A DNA stretch of 64,000 nt from Bdellovibrio sp. UBA4095 (lineage in GTDB: Bacteria; Bdellovibrionota; Bdellovibrionia; Bdellovibrionales; Bdellovibrionaceae): the NCBI GenBank assembly GCA_002381805.1, contig DFXZ01000012.1, positions 184,458 to 248,457 of the forward strand, read 5' to 3'. The notes under the pieces were generated by a model. It was not told where the DNA came from. It was given only the letters and a program-made list of their open reading frames with translations, and did not search any database. Of this stretch, positions 26,350 to 34,532 are shown piece after piece; position 1 is the first letter of the stretch, and every line of letters begins with the position of its first letter. The translations under genes and the position numbers were made by a program.

Positions 26350-26922
26350 ATGTTTGTGGAAATTGCTCTGATTGGTGCGCTCTCGGCACTGGCCTTGGGC
26401 CCTGCCAGCTTCAACATCATTCGCAGTCTTATCCATAACAACCGCTGGCCTTGGAATTCCATTTTGGGTTTTTTGATTGCAGATGTCATCTACATGGTCC
26501 TAGCCCTCGTACTGCTACGCTCTCCTTGGCTTCAAGAACATGCTATTCGTACAGTCTTAACTGCTTTAACGGCTGGGACTCTTTTAATATACTCGTTAAA
26601 AACTTTTGTTAACAAAAGTCCCCCGACTCCCCTGAATCACCCGAAAGCTGACAGCTTCTTTGCAAGTCTCAGTTTGACACTCAGCAATTTTCATCTGGTT
26701 CTTATCTATGCCGGGCTATTTTCCAACCTGAAGCAAAGCCAAAATCTTGTGCAAAGCGCTTCTGTTTATCTGGGGTTTTTCCTGGGAGCATTTCTACTCC
26801 TGCTTTGGGGACTTGAACAATACAGGGAGTCTCTAAAGACAGCCTTGCGCAAGATAGAACTTACTGCTGCCTATGGCTTTCTGGGGTTTGCCGCCTACCT
26901 TTCCGTCACTATTTTAAGGTGA
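26350..26922 (+). CDS. LysE/RhtB-type membrane transporter
   Basis: 190 residues preceded by AAGGAG at ideal spacing. There are about six hydrophobic helices. The N-terminal helix pair has GALSALALGPASFNIIRSLIHNNRW followed by GFLIADVIYMV, matching the PGPN...G...GD pattern of LysE-family exporters, with Gly-Pro-Ala in place of PGP. Members export amino acids such as lysine or threonine. This copy is short and divergent, so the substrate is unknown. It lies between the pseudopilin set and the large lipoprotein gene but has its own ribosome site. Confidence 0.68.
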   Translation: MFVEIALIGALSALALGPASFNIIRSLIHNNRWPWNSILGFLIADVIYMVLALVLLRSPWLQEHAIRTVLTALTAGTLLIYSLKTFVNKSPPTPLNHPKADSFFASLSLTLSNFHLVLIYAGLFSNLKQSQNLVQSASVYLGFFLGAFLLLLWGLEQYRESLKTALRKIELTAAYGFLGFAAYLSVTILR

Positions 26923-27016
26923 ATTTTGATGCCCTTAGGATGTCCAGGTGGGCATGCTTTAGTTCTTAAAAAATACTTAGCAAGCAATACGTTCCTTCTG
27001 ATAAAGACTCGTATTT

Positions 27017-27039
27017 TATAATCCGATTTTTTATCCGAT
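27017..27039 (+). promoter_or_regulatory. Possible -10 box with ATCCGAT repeat
   Basis: A perfect TATAAT (27017-27022) lies 27 bases before the lipoprotein ATG. It is followed by ATCCGAT at 27021-27027 and again at 27033-27039, a direct repeat with 12-base period. No good -35 box is found upstream, so an activator may be needed. Confidence 0.3.
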
Positions 27040-27048
27040 AAGAACTAT

Positions 27049-30000
27049 ATGAGGCACCTCTCAAATATTGGCTTTTGGACGTTCATCATGTCGGCAATGC
27101 AACTAATACTTGCAGGGTGCGGCTATGTCGAAATGAATCTTCAGTCCAACTTAAAAACCAATGCGAATATCCAGGTCCCCCTTCTTACCTTAACAAGTGC
27201 TGCGATTACCAACTCTCGAAATGTCACCCTCAACTTAGCCACCGGAGTCACTCTTTCTGATCGGGATAACTGCTCCACCTTCAAGGCGCTTGCCTTAACG
27301 GAAGAGACTCTAATTGCTCCTTTACTTCCGTCGGCTTACACCATCACTTGCGACACTGATGGAAATCAAACACTCCTATTCTCTTTGGCGACTGCTGGAG
27401 ATGGATATAAAACTCTGCGTCTTTGGGCGATCGATGACGAGGGGAAAATCAGCACAACTTTTCAAACGGTGACGGTGCTACTGGATACAACCAGTCCGAC
27501 GCCGTCGATCACTCCGCTTGCCGCAATTCCTGGAGGCACAAACAACAATGTGCAATTCTCAGTGACCGATGCCCCGTCGGGAAATCTTGACACTGTTAAA
27601 CTGTACTACGCAGAAGACGGCGTCACTTTCGTTGAAATCGCTGACCTTACAACTTCACCTTATTCTTGGGCCACACCTGCTGTCGATGTTTCCACAGCGC
27701 TATTAAGAATCACCGCCACAGACAAGGCTGGAAATTCGGGAAGTACCACGACGGCGGCATTTCAGATTATTTCAACGGGTCCAACGACTCCTGTTTTGAC
27801 ATTGCTTTCCGGTACACCATCAAACTCGCTGAATGTTTCAATCGGAATTACGTGTGACCCGGCCTTTGATAAAGTCTTTGTCTCAGAGTCAGCTACCACT
27901 CCAGCTGGTTCCAATCCATCGTGGCAAAATTGTGCTTCACCCATCGCCTATACCCTGACCAACACCGCTGATGGCGCCAAAACTATTTACGTTTGGGCCA
28001 AGGACCTTGCTGGAAACATCTCTTCGCCCGGCTCTGTGGCTATGGTTTTAGACAGAACAACTCCCACCCTAACGCTGGATTCCTTTCCTGGTCCCTATTT
28101 GTCGGGATCAACGCAGACCATAAGCTGGACAGCGACTGACACTCATTTTGCGGCCCAGCCAGTGACCCTCAGTTACACTCTCGACGGAACTACTTGGACA
28201 ACTCTAGGTACAACTCACAATGCTGCTGGAACATACGCCTGGACTTTGCCCGCTATGACGAACACTGATTTAGCTCGTGTCCGAGTCACTGCGACTGACA
28301 CGCTGGCACAAGCGACGACTGTGACCAGCCCTGTCTTCACCATCGACAACACCCCACCAGCGCTTGCCGCAACTGCACTGACTTTGAATGGGGGGTCTGC
28401 CTCTTCTTCATCAAATTTTATTCAAGTTAGTTTTACGTTGACGGATAACTATGGGGCGGCCGCTTTTTGTCTAAAATACGATGACACTTCAGCACCCACC
28501 GCAAGTGACCCCTGTTGGCAGTCGGTAACGTCACCACTTGCGGGCAACCTCACTGTGGGACCTTCCGTAACAGTTTCAAATTTTATTTTTCAAATTGGCT
28601 ATATGCCCGATGTCTACGATGTCTATGTCTGGGCAAAAGATCATGTCGGTCTGATGTCGTCCCTGACTAATGCCGGCGCTGGTACCATCGCCCAGGATCG
28701 AGGAACCATCACTTATGCTCCAGAAGATCCCCCAGTTATTTCATCGCTTATTGTTTCCAATGTTCTTAATCCGGCCGCGCCGCCCACATTGGCAGAACTG
28801 CAAATTCCCAGCAGTCAGACGGTATTTATTCGTTGGGCTGCGAGCAACTCACCCACTCCTCTCCCAGCCAATCCGATCAGCCTATATTATAAATTAAGCT
28901 CTGACGATGAATGGCTTCCGATTACCTCGGCACAAAACATTGCCAACGGATCCAATGGCGGTTGCAGTGTTGACGACCCAGCGACTTCGACAACAGAAAC
29001 GGGATGTTATCATTGGTCGAGTGCGTCTCCCACGAATGATCCTTATCAAATTCAACTGCGAGTCCGCAATAGTGATAACCAAACCAGCTTGGCCGTTAGT
29101 GGCATTTTGAATGGTGGCAACAAAATTCGAACTCTTGCAGGAAACACCGATCAAGGATTGGATGGCAGCGCAAAGGCAGCGATTTATTTCCCCACAGGCT
29201 CGGGACTTTTGACGTTTATCAATCAATTCGCGGTAGCGCCCAATGGCAACACTTATATTTTTGACGATAGAGGGCTTTTCCGCATTAAACCTCAAGATCG
29301 AACCAACACCCTTTGGTTAAAAAATACCGGAGTTTTAAGCGGCCTTGGGGGACCGGCTAGTTCCGTTACTCTGGACAGCATCTATGCCATCAATATCGAC
29401 TATGACGGCAATCTCTTGGTCAGAACTGGAAAAGCTATTTTAAGGATCCCGACCAATACTGATAATCCTAACGTTTCTCTGATCGCCGGAAATGGCACAC
29501 AAATGGCTTCAGATGTGGTTGCCTCGGACTACCTGTTTTCGATCTCCTCAGATGTTACATACACTTCAGGAAACTACTACAACTACCCAACGCTCATCTC
29601 TCTGCCCAACGGAAATATCTATTTCAATGATGGACTTACCCATTTCAGATACTTTGAAGCGAGTAGCGGCTTCATTCGCGAGGTTCCCATTTCCGGAACC
29701 GGTAACTATAATGATGGTGGAGCGAATCTTTCGGCTTTGTCCAAGTTTAACCTTGCACTCACATATAATAAGTTTGACTCAGTGCTTAGCAATGTATTCT
29801 TTGTCACTGGCAACACTCCGTATTCAAGCTTTGCGGCAGTGGACCCAAGCACTTTTGTGGCCCTTCCAGGCACCTCCTATCCCTCCTTGGATTCCAACGG
29901 AACGACAAATCATATCTTCAAAACATATGGGCAATCGATAGCTTTCAAGACTGGGTTGGATGGAAATCTCTATTTCGTGAACCGCCCGGATGGGGTGATT

Positions 30001-31191
30001 GCCAAGATGGATCTGGGAACTAGAACTTTCGTTCCCATCATTGGGACCGGCAGTCAGGGTTCCTGCCCTGACAACACCTTGGCAACCTCTTGTGCTGTGA
30101 TACCTCAAGATCTTTTTGTTACGAGCACAGGTACCATTTACTTCTTGGATTCCGGTCGGATCAGAACGATTCTTCGCGATGGACGGGTTTACACGCTCTA
30201 CGGAGCAGCGCCCACTGATGGCGACAATGGTTCTGCGGTTTCCGCTCGTTTAATCGGCGCCAACTTTTTACAAACGCAATCCACTGGTGAAATCCAAGTT
30301 ATGCAAAATGATTCTCACGTGATCCGAGAGATCAGCACCACAGGAAATATCACTCACCTGGCCGGGAATGGCCAAAGAGGTGATATCGACACTGTGGCTG
30401 ACGCCGTTGACTCCCCTCTTTTTGGAACATTGGATTTCTCTCATCCGACTTCCTTTATTACCAACCCTGCTAATGGCAATATCCTGATGGGTGACTACAA
30501 CGGAATTTACCTCTTAGACCGAGCTCTTGGAAAATGGTCACAGATCATCGGGGGCACGGTCTCCGCAAATAAAATCTATATGTCTGCCAGTGACGGTGGA
30601 GCTGGAACAGCCCTCGACATGTCTTTGCACACTTCAAGACTGATTGGCCTCGTCGGAGGCAAACTGTACTATGGCTATCGCTATCGAGTAAATCCTGGCG
30701 TGGATTCTGACGATGTTTACGGTATAAAGACTTACGATACAGCACTCGGCTATGAGCAAGCTAGCTACCTCGGCGCCTCCAGTGGAGGTACCTGTACCCC
30801 GGGCGCCACGGCCCTAACTTGCCGACTGACTCAAAATCTGCCAAATCAAGGCCAAGCATTTTTTAATGATACGGGAACAATACTTTTCCTGCCGTCAGCA
30901 AATAGATACGTAAACAATGCCACTGGCAACTACGAAAGCATGGGATTGTTACAGGCTGCCACTTCCGGAACCTACCGAGCGGGAGCTACTGATGACTTTG
31001 TTTATTACTGTAACGGCACGCAAATCATCGAAAAGAATACCACGACTATGCTCGAAAATGCTTTACCATGGCCTGTCAGCGGCATGAAATGCTCGGGAAA
31101 AAATATGCTCTATGATTCTGGTGATAACAAATTGATCTTCTTCTATAACCAGAACAATATCACTGCCATCGGCGAGTATTATCTCGACTAA
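27049..31191 (+). CDS. Giant lipoprotein with Ig-like repeats and propeller-like C-terminus
   Basis: 1380 residues. The signal peptide ends in LILAGC, with lipidated Cys24. Residues about 40-690 hold at least five Ig-like (Big/cadherin-like) repeats with recurring phrases such as DTTSPTPS, TDKAGNSG, VWAKDLAGNISSPG and VWAKDHVG. From about residue 694 to the end, motifs such as IRTLAGNTDQGLDG, LIAGNGTQ, IGTGSQG and HLAGNGQRGD recur with PNGN(T/I)Y segments, as in NHL-type beta-propellers. The layout (lipid anchor, stalk, propeller head) suggests a surface adhesin or carbohydrate/protein-binding protein. It lies just downstream of the three pseudopilin-like genes. The function is inferred from architecture. 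Confidence 0.82.
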   Translation: MRHLSNIGFWTFIMSAMQLILAGCGYVEMNLQSNLKTNANIQVPLLTLTSAAITNSRNVTLNLATGVTLSDRDNCSTFKALALTEETLIAPLLPSAYTITCDTDGNQTLLFSLATAGDGYKTLRLWAIDDEGKISTTFQTVTVLLDTTSPTPSITPLAAIPGGTNNNVQFSVTDAPSGNLDTVKLYYAEDGVTFVEIADLTTSPYSWATPAVDVSTALLRITATDKAGNSGSTTTAAFQIISTGPTTPVLTLLSGTPSNSLNVSIGITCDPAFDKVFVSESATTPAGSNPSWQNCASPIAYTLTNTADGAKTIYVWAKDLAGNISSPGSVAMVLDRTTPTLTLDSFPGPYLSGSTQTISWTATDTHFAAQPVTLSYTLDGTTWTTLGTTHNAAGTYAWTLPAMTNTDLARVRVTATDTLAQATTVTSPVFTIDNTPPALAATALTLNGGSASSSSNFIQVSFTLTDNYGAAAFCLKYDDTSAPTASDPCWQSVTSPLAGNLTVGPSVTVSNFIFQIGYMPDVYDVYVWAKDHVGLMSSLTNAGAGTIAQDRGTITYAPEDPPVISSLIVSNVLNPAAPPTLAELQIPSSQTVFIRWAASNSPTPLPANPISLYYKLSSDDEWLPITSAQNIANGSNGGCSVDDPATSTTETGCYHWSSASPTNDPYQIQLRVRNSDNQTSLAVSGILNGGNKIRTLAGNTDQGLDGSAKAAIYFPTGSGLLTFINQFAVAPNGNTYIFDDRGLFRIKPQDRTNTLWLKNTGVLSGLGGPASSVTLDSIYAINIDYDGNLLVRTGKAILRIPTNTDNPNVSLIAGNGTQMASDVVASDYLFSISSDVTYTSGNYYNYPTLISLPNGNIYFNDGLTHFRYFEASSGFIREVPISGTGNYNDGGANLSALSKFNLALTYNKFDSVLSNVFFVTGNTPYSSFAAVDPSTFVALPGTSYPSLDSNGTTNHIFKTYGQSIAFKTGLDGNLYFVNRPDGVIAKMDLGTRTFVPIIGTGSQGSCPDNTLATSCAVIPQDLFVTSTGTIYFLDSGRIRTILRDGRVYTLYGAAPTDGDNGSAVSARLIGANFLQTQSTGEIQVMQNDSHVIREISTTGNITHLAGNGQRGDIDTVADAVDSPLFGTLDFSHPTSFITNPANGNILMGDYNGIYLLDRALGKWSQIIGGTVSANKIYMSASDGGAGTALDMSLHTSRLIGLVGGKLYYGYRYRVNPGVDSDDVYGIKTYDTALGYEQASYLGASSGGTCTPGATALTCRLTQNLPNQGQAFFNDTGTILFLPSANRYVNNATGNYESMGLLQAATSGTYRAGATDDFVYYCNGTQIIEKNTTTMLENALPWPVSGMKCSGKNMLYDSGDNKLIFFYNQNNITAIGEYYLD

Positions 31192-31192
31192 A

Positions 31193-31837
31193 CTATACGT
31201 CGGCAGTAAGCGTAAGCTTATAAGACTCCGCTAAAAAGTGAATGCGAATCTCAGATAATACTGATTGATCGGGTAAGGTTAACCCCACGACTCCCTGAAG
31301 ACACTCAACAAAATATTCGACACCTTTGCGACTGCAGTGTCGGACAAGCTTTTTCCCCAGTTTTTTCAAATCAGCAGCCTGATCCTGCGGGCACATCCAA
31401 ATGAAATCTAAACGCACCAGATCAAACTTTTCATGGGGATAAAAAAGCTCCACAAATTCAGACAGCTTTATAAAGTAAAAACCCTGCGTCAGCTCTGCTT
31501 TCCAACTGAAACCACTGCCTCGCTCTTCTTGAAACTCAAGGCTTGCCAAGTGGGCACTTTCTTCTTTGGCCTTTGTCGCCAAGAACGCTTGCGCTTGCTG
31601 AACGACATAGGCACGCCATGAGGAACTTCGCTCTATGGGAAGTTCCGATGCCTCAATCTTCGATTTAAATTCTTCCAGCCAGCGATCAACCGACACCAGG
31701 TTTACGGACATCCCCGTGTGAGGATCAACAGCCTTTTCAAAGCCGGCGGCAAAACGAAATAAAAAGCCCCGTCTCGTTTCCGACAGGGCTTCTTTAACAA
31801 CTATACGAATGGGAATCTCTCGAACAAACTGCAACAT
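31193..31837 (-). CDS. Uncharacterised protein, possibly T-fold related
   Basis: 214 residues from the ATG at 31837, whose A is the last base of the upstream stop (TAATG). An in-frame codon further upstream would lie inside the preceding gene. The segment FRFAAGFEKAVDPHTGMSVNLVSVDRWLEEF resembles the substrate and dimer region of 6-pyruvoyl-tetrahydropterin synthase/QueD proteins, but the zinc histidines of that family are not evident. It could be a degenerate non-enzymatic relative. Its first codons also encode a strong terminator-like hairpin. Confidence in the gene is fair; in the family, low. Confidence 0.6.
   Translation of the reverse strand: MLQFVREIPIRIVVKEALSETRRGFLFRFAAGFEKAVDPHTGMSVNLVSVDRWLEEFKSKIEASELPIERSSSWRAYVVQQAQAFLATKAKEESAHLASLEFQEERGSGFSWKAELTQGFYFIKLSEFVELFYPHEKFDLVRLDFIWMCPQDQAADLKKLGKKLVRHCSRKGVEYFVECLQGVVGLTLPDQSVLSEIRIHFLAESYKLTLTADV
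31757..31791 (-). terminator. Terminator-like hairpin inside the start of the next gene
   Basis: On the minus strand AAGCCCTGTC pairs with GACGGGGCTT across an 8-base loop (one mismatch), followed by TTTTTATTT. It starts 46 bases after the stop of the PpiD-like gene and lies in codons 16-27 of the following gene, so it may terminate or attenuate transcription between the two. Confidence 0.5.
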
Positions 31838-32865
31838 TAGTTCAATTGCAGTGCCTGCGTATTCATAGTGACATAGGACTTTTCTCTGAAGTGATTGATC
31901 CAAGCTTCAAACATTCCGTCAGCACGTCTTTTCTGAGACATCTCCAGGGTCATAACATCTAAAGGCTGAACATTGTCCATTTTCACTTCTTTAAGCTTCA
32001 GGACATACTTCGCTGGACCATCACGAACCACTCTTTTCAAGAGAGGTTGCCCCTTCGAAAGCTCAAAAATAGCTTCGTTCGCGACCTGACTGTTGATCTT
32101 AGGAAATGAATCTGCCCCAAGCTCAACAAATCCCGTGTCTTCCCACTGACCTTTTAACACTTTCAGCTGAGCACTGACAGCGGCTTCGTCCCCCGCAGCC
32201 AAAGCTTCATCCAAAGCTTTGATGGCCGCATCCGCCTTTTCTTGAGTCAGATCTTTGTTCAACTTTTCTTGATCCAGCTTTACAAACGTTACGTTAATTT
32301 TGTGAGCTTTAAGCTCCTGCAGCTTCGCCTGTTCAATTTTCATAGGACGATTTGCAATCTCGAAAAGATGACGAGTGCGAATATTTGCAATGTCTTTTCG
32401 AACTTTATCTTCAAAATCACTTGGCTTCATGCGGTTCTGCTGAAGCGCGCCCAAATAGAACTCTCTGTCAAACTGCCCGTTTTGTTGGAACATATTCACG
32501 ATGTAGTCACGAACTTCGGCATCCGTGGCTAAAATGTCGTTTTCATGGGCAGCCTGAGCCACCAATTCACCACGAATCAACGTCTCCAGGGCTTGCTGAC
32601 GCAATAGTTGACGCTGAGAGCTAAGATCCATCGTGCCACCAAAAAGGTTTTGATAGTATTGCTGGATACGGTTTTCTTCCTGCTGGAAATCAGCCAAGGA
32701 AACAAGGCTGTTGTTCACACGAGCCACATAACCCACTCCAGCGCCCATTGGTCCTGGCAAACCGAAAAAGACAAAAACCATGACGATTGCTCCGAAGAGA
32801 ATTATCGCGGTCACGCTCTTCGCCGAGAGTTTTCTCTTCATCTTTTCTGCCATACTGTCGCTCAT
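31837..32865 (-). CDS. PpiD/SurA-like membrane-anchored periplasmic chaperone
   Basis: 342 residues from ATG 32865, with AAGGA six bases upstream. It has an N-terminal cytoplasmic tail, one membrane anchor (SVTAIILFGAIVMVFVFFGLPG), then a SurA_N-like helical region with QALETLIRGELVAQAAHENDI near residue 90 and FDREFYLGALQQNRMKPSDFEDKVRKD near 130. This is the PpiD arrangement, but no parvulin PPIase domain is visible and the protein is about half PpiD length. It probably helps fold or hand over exported proteins at the periplasmic face. It is divergent from mreC. Confidence 0.78.
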   Translation of the reverse strand: MSDSMAEKMKRKLSAKSVTAIILFGAIVMVFVFFGLPGPMGAGVGYVARVNNSLVSLADFQQEENRIQQYYQNLFGGTMDLSSQRQLLRQQALETLIRGELVAQAAHENDILATDAEVRDYIVNMFQQNGQFDREFYLGALQQNRMKPSDFEDKVRKDIANIRTRHLFEIANRPMKIEQAKLQELKAHKINVTFVKLDQEKLNKDLTQEKADAAIKALDEALAAGDEAAVSAQLKVLKGQWEDTGFVELGADSFPKINSQVANEAIFELSKGQPLLKRVVRDGPAKYVLKLKEVKMDNVQPLDVMTLEMSQKRRADGMFEAWINHFREKSYVTMNTQALQLN

Positions 32866-33006
32866 AACTGATCCTTCCTTAAACCGTTGCAAATCAAACC
32901 GTTCCATTAGCCAACTATTTTTCTATTTTTTCAAGGGGAAATTGTTGAATTCCCACGGTCTTTTGAATAGCGTCTTGTGTTGTAGACAATATCAAGTGGG
33001 TGCCGT

Positions 33007-33999
33007 TTGAACTTTTTCAACTTTGATCTCAAAAAACTGGTTATGATCGGGCTTGTCCTCGCCCTGCCATTGCTTTCAATTAACATGCAGCAACGTCCTC
33101 AGGAATCAAACTGGCTATCACGCCCGTTTAGCCTACTTGGCAGCTCCATTTCAGAAATCTTTTTTACTTTTAGCGAAGGAGTGCGTGGCACGACGTCTCT
33201 TTATTTGAACCTCATCGACATCAAAAAGCAAAATGAAGAGATTCTAAGCAAAAACAATGAAATCCAGGCTCGTCTTACACGGATGAGTGAATTGGTGATC
33301 GAAAATGACCGCCTTCGTGACCTCTTGGCTTTTAAAGATCGAACGAAAATGAAATTGGTGGCTGCGCAGGTCATTGGCAGAGATCTTGTGCTTGATCACA
33401 ACACTGTGACTCTCAATAAAGGAACCGAAGATGGACTCAAAGAAGGACTCGCTGTCATAACAACTGACGGCGCCCTGGGTTACATCTTTAAACCTGAAGC
33501 ATTCACTTCCCATGTTATGCTGATCACAGATCGTTACGCTGTGGTCGACGGTATCGTTCAACGCACTCGCGCCCACGGTATCGTTGAAGGGCGAAACCAA
33601 TATGGCTGCTCCCTTAAATACGTCGAAAAAACTGAAGACGTTAAAGAGGGCGATCTCGTTGTTACCGGCGGACTTGATAACATTTTTCCCAAAGGCTTCC
33701 CTATTGCGGTCGTCGAATCAGTCGAAAGAAAAACCTTCAGTGTCTCTTTAAAGGTCGATCTTCGCCTAGTCGTCGACCCTTACAAGGTCGAAGAAGTTTT
33801 CATTGTTATGGATGCAGCCCATGAAGATTACGAAGCGGCTCAAGCAGCTGTGAAAGCTGCGGCAGAGGCAGCCGCGGCTGCCGAAGCCAGTAAAGCTAGC
33901 GCTGCAGCGGATGTCACGCCAGCGAGCTCTCCAAGCCCCACTCCTGCAAAACCGGCAGCGAAGCCCGTCACTACGCCACCTGCGGAGGCAGCGCAGTGA
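33007..33999 (+). CDS. mreC: Rod-shape protein MreC
   Basis: 330 residues from TTG 33007. It has one N-terminal membrane helix (LVMIGLVLALPLLS), a coiled coil (about residues 70-110, NEEILSKNNEIQARL then ENDRLRDLLAF) and the paired MreC beta domains with RDLVLDHNTVTLNKGTEDGL, TDRYAVVDGIVQRTRAHGIVEG and EGDLVVTGGLDNIFPKGFPI. An added tail of about 50 residues is Ala/Pro-rich and low in complexity. MreC scaffolds the elongasome in the periplasm and contacts PBP2. mreB is not adjacent here, though it usually precedes mreC. The stop overlaps mreD. Confidence 0.94.
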   Translation: MNFFNFDLKKLVMIGLVLALPLLSINMQQRPQESNWLSRPFSLLGSSISEIFFTFSEGVRGTTSLYLNLIDIKKQNEEILSKNNEIQARLTRMSELVIENDRLRDLLAFKDRTKMKLVAAQVIGRDLVLDHNTVTLNKGTEDGLKEGLAVITTDGALGYIFKPEAFTSHVMLITDRYAVVDGIVQRTRAHGIVEGRNQYGCSLKYVEKTEDVKEGDLVVTGGLDNIFPKGFPIAVVESVERKTFSVSLKVDLRLVVDPYKVEEVFIVMDAAHEDYEAAQAAVKAAAEAAAAAEASKASAAADVTPASSPSPTPAKPAAKPVTTPPAEAAQ

Positions 34000-34532
34000 A
34001 AATCCGCTGGAACACTCTACTGAATTTTTTGGCTCTATTTGCCATCTTGATGACTGTCGCAGGCCTGCAAACAACGTTTTGGTTTCAGGTCTTTGGAAAT
34101 GTCCCGGCCCCATTGCTATGGCTGAATCTTGCGGTTTATGTGATGCTTTATCGTAAACCGGTACCAGCCATTTTCACCATCTATGCGATGGGTTTTATTC
34201 TGCTGTTTTTCACAGCTATGCCTTTAAAAATGATGTGGCTCAGTCTGTTGATCCTCTTTACCTTAGTCTATGCCATCAAAACTCGCGTCTTTTGGTCCGG
34301 CTCAGGTTACTATACAATCATGTGCGGATTCTCGGCTATCGCCTATCACTTGATCTACATCGCGCTTTCCTACGTGATAGAAAAAAATCCGACGAGTATT
34401 GAGATTATGGATCGCCTTGTGCAGATTATTTTAACACCTTCGTTTGCCTTTCCGATGTACTGGGTCTTAGCTAAGCTGGATCGAATTTCTCAAGACGAGC
34501 TTATGCACGAGCCGGGGGGATTGGAACTATGA
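33996..34532 (+). CDS. mreD: Rod-shape protein MreD
   Basis: 178 residues from GTG 33996, overlapping the mreC stop in GTGA, with GGAGG 7 bases upstream. There are five to six hydrophobic helices, as in MreD, and no other motif. The position between mreC and mrdA, with four-base overlaps at both ends, supports the identity more than sequence does. MreD is an inner-membrane member of the elongasome with a poorly understood role. The C-terminal tail (ISQDELMHEPGGLEL) is hydrophilic. Confidence 0.8.
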   Translation: MKIRWNTLLNFLALFAILMTVAGLQTTFWFQVFGNVPAPLLWLNLAVYVMLYRKPVPAIFTIYAMGFILLFFTAMPLKMMWLSLLILFTLVYAIKTRVFWSGSGYYTIMCGFSAIAYHLIYIALSYVIEKNPTSIEIMDRLVQIILTPSFAFPMYWVLAKLDRISQDELMHEPGGLEL

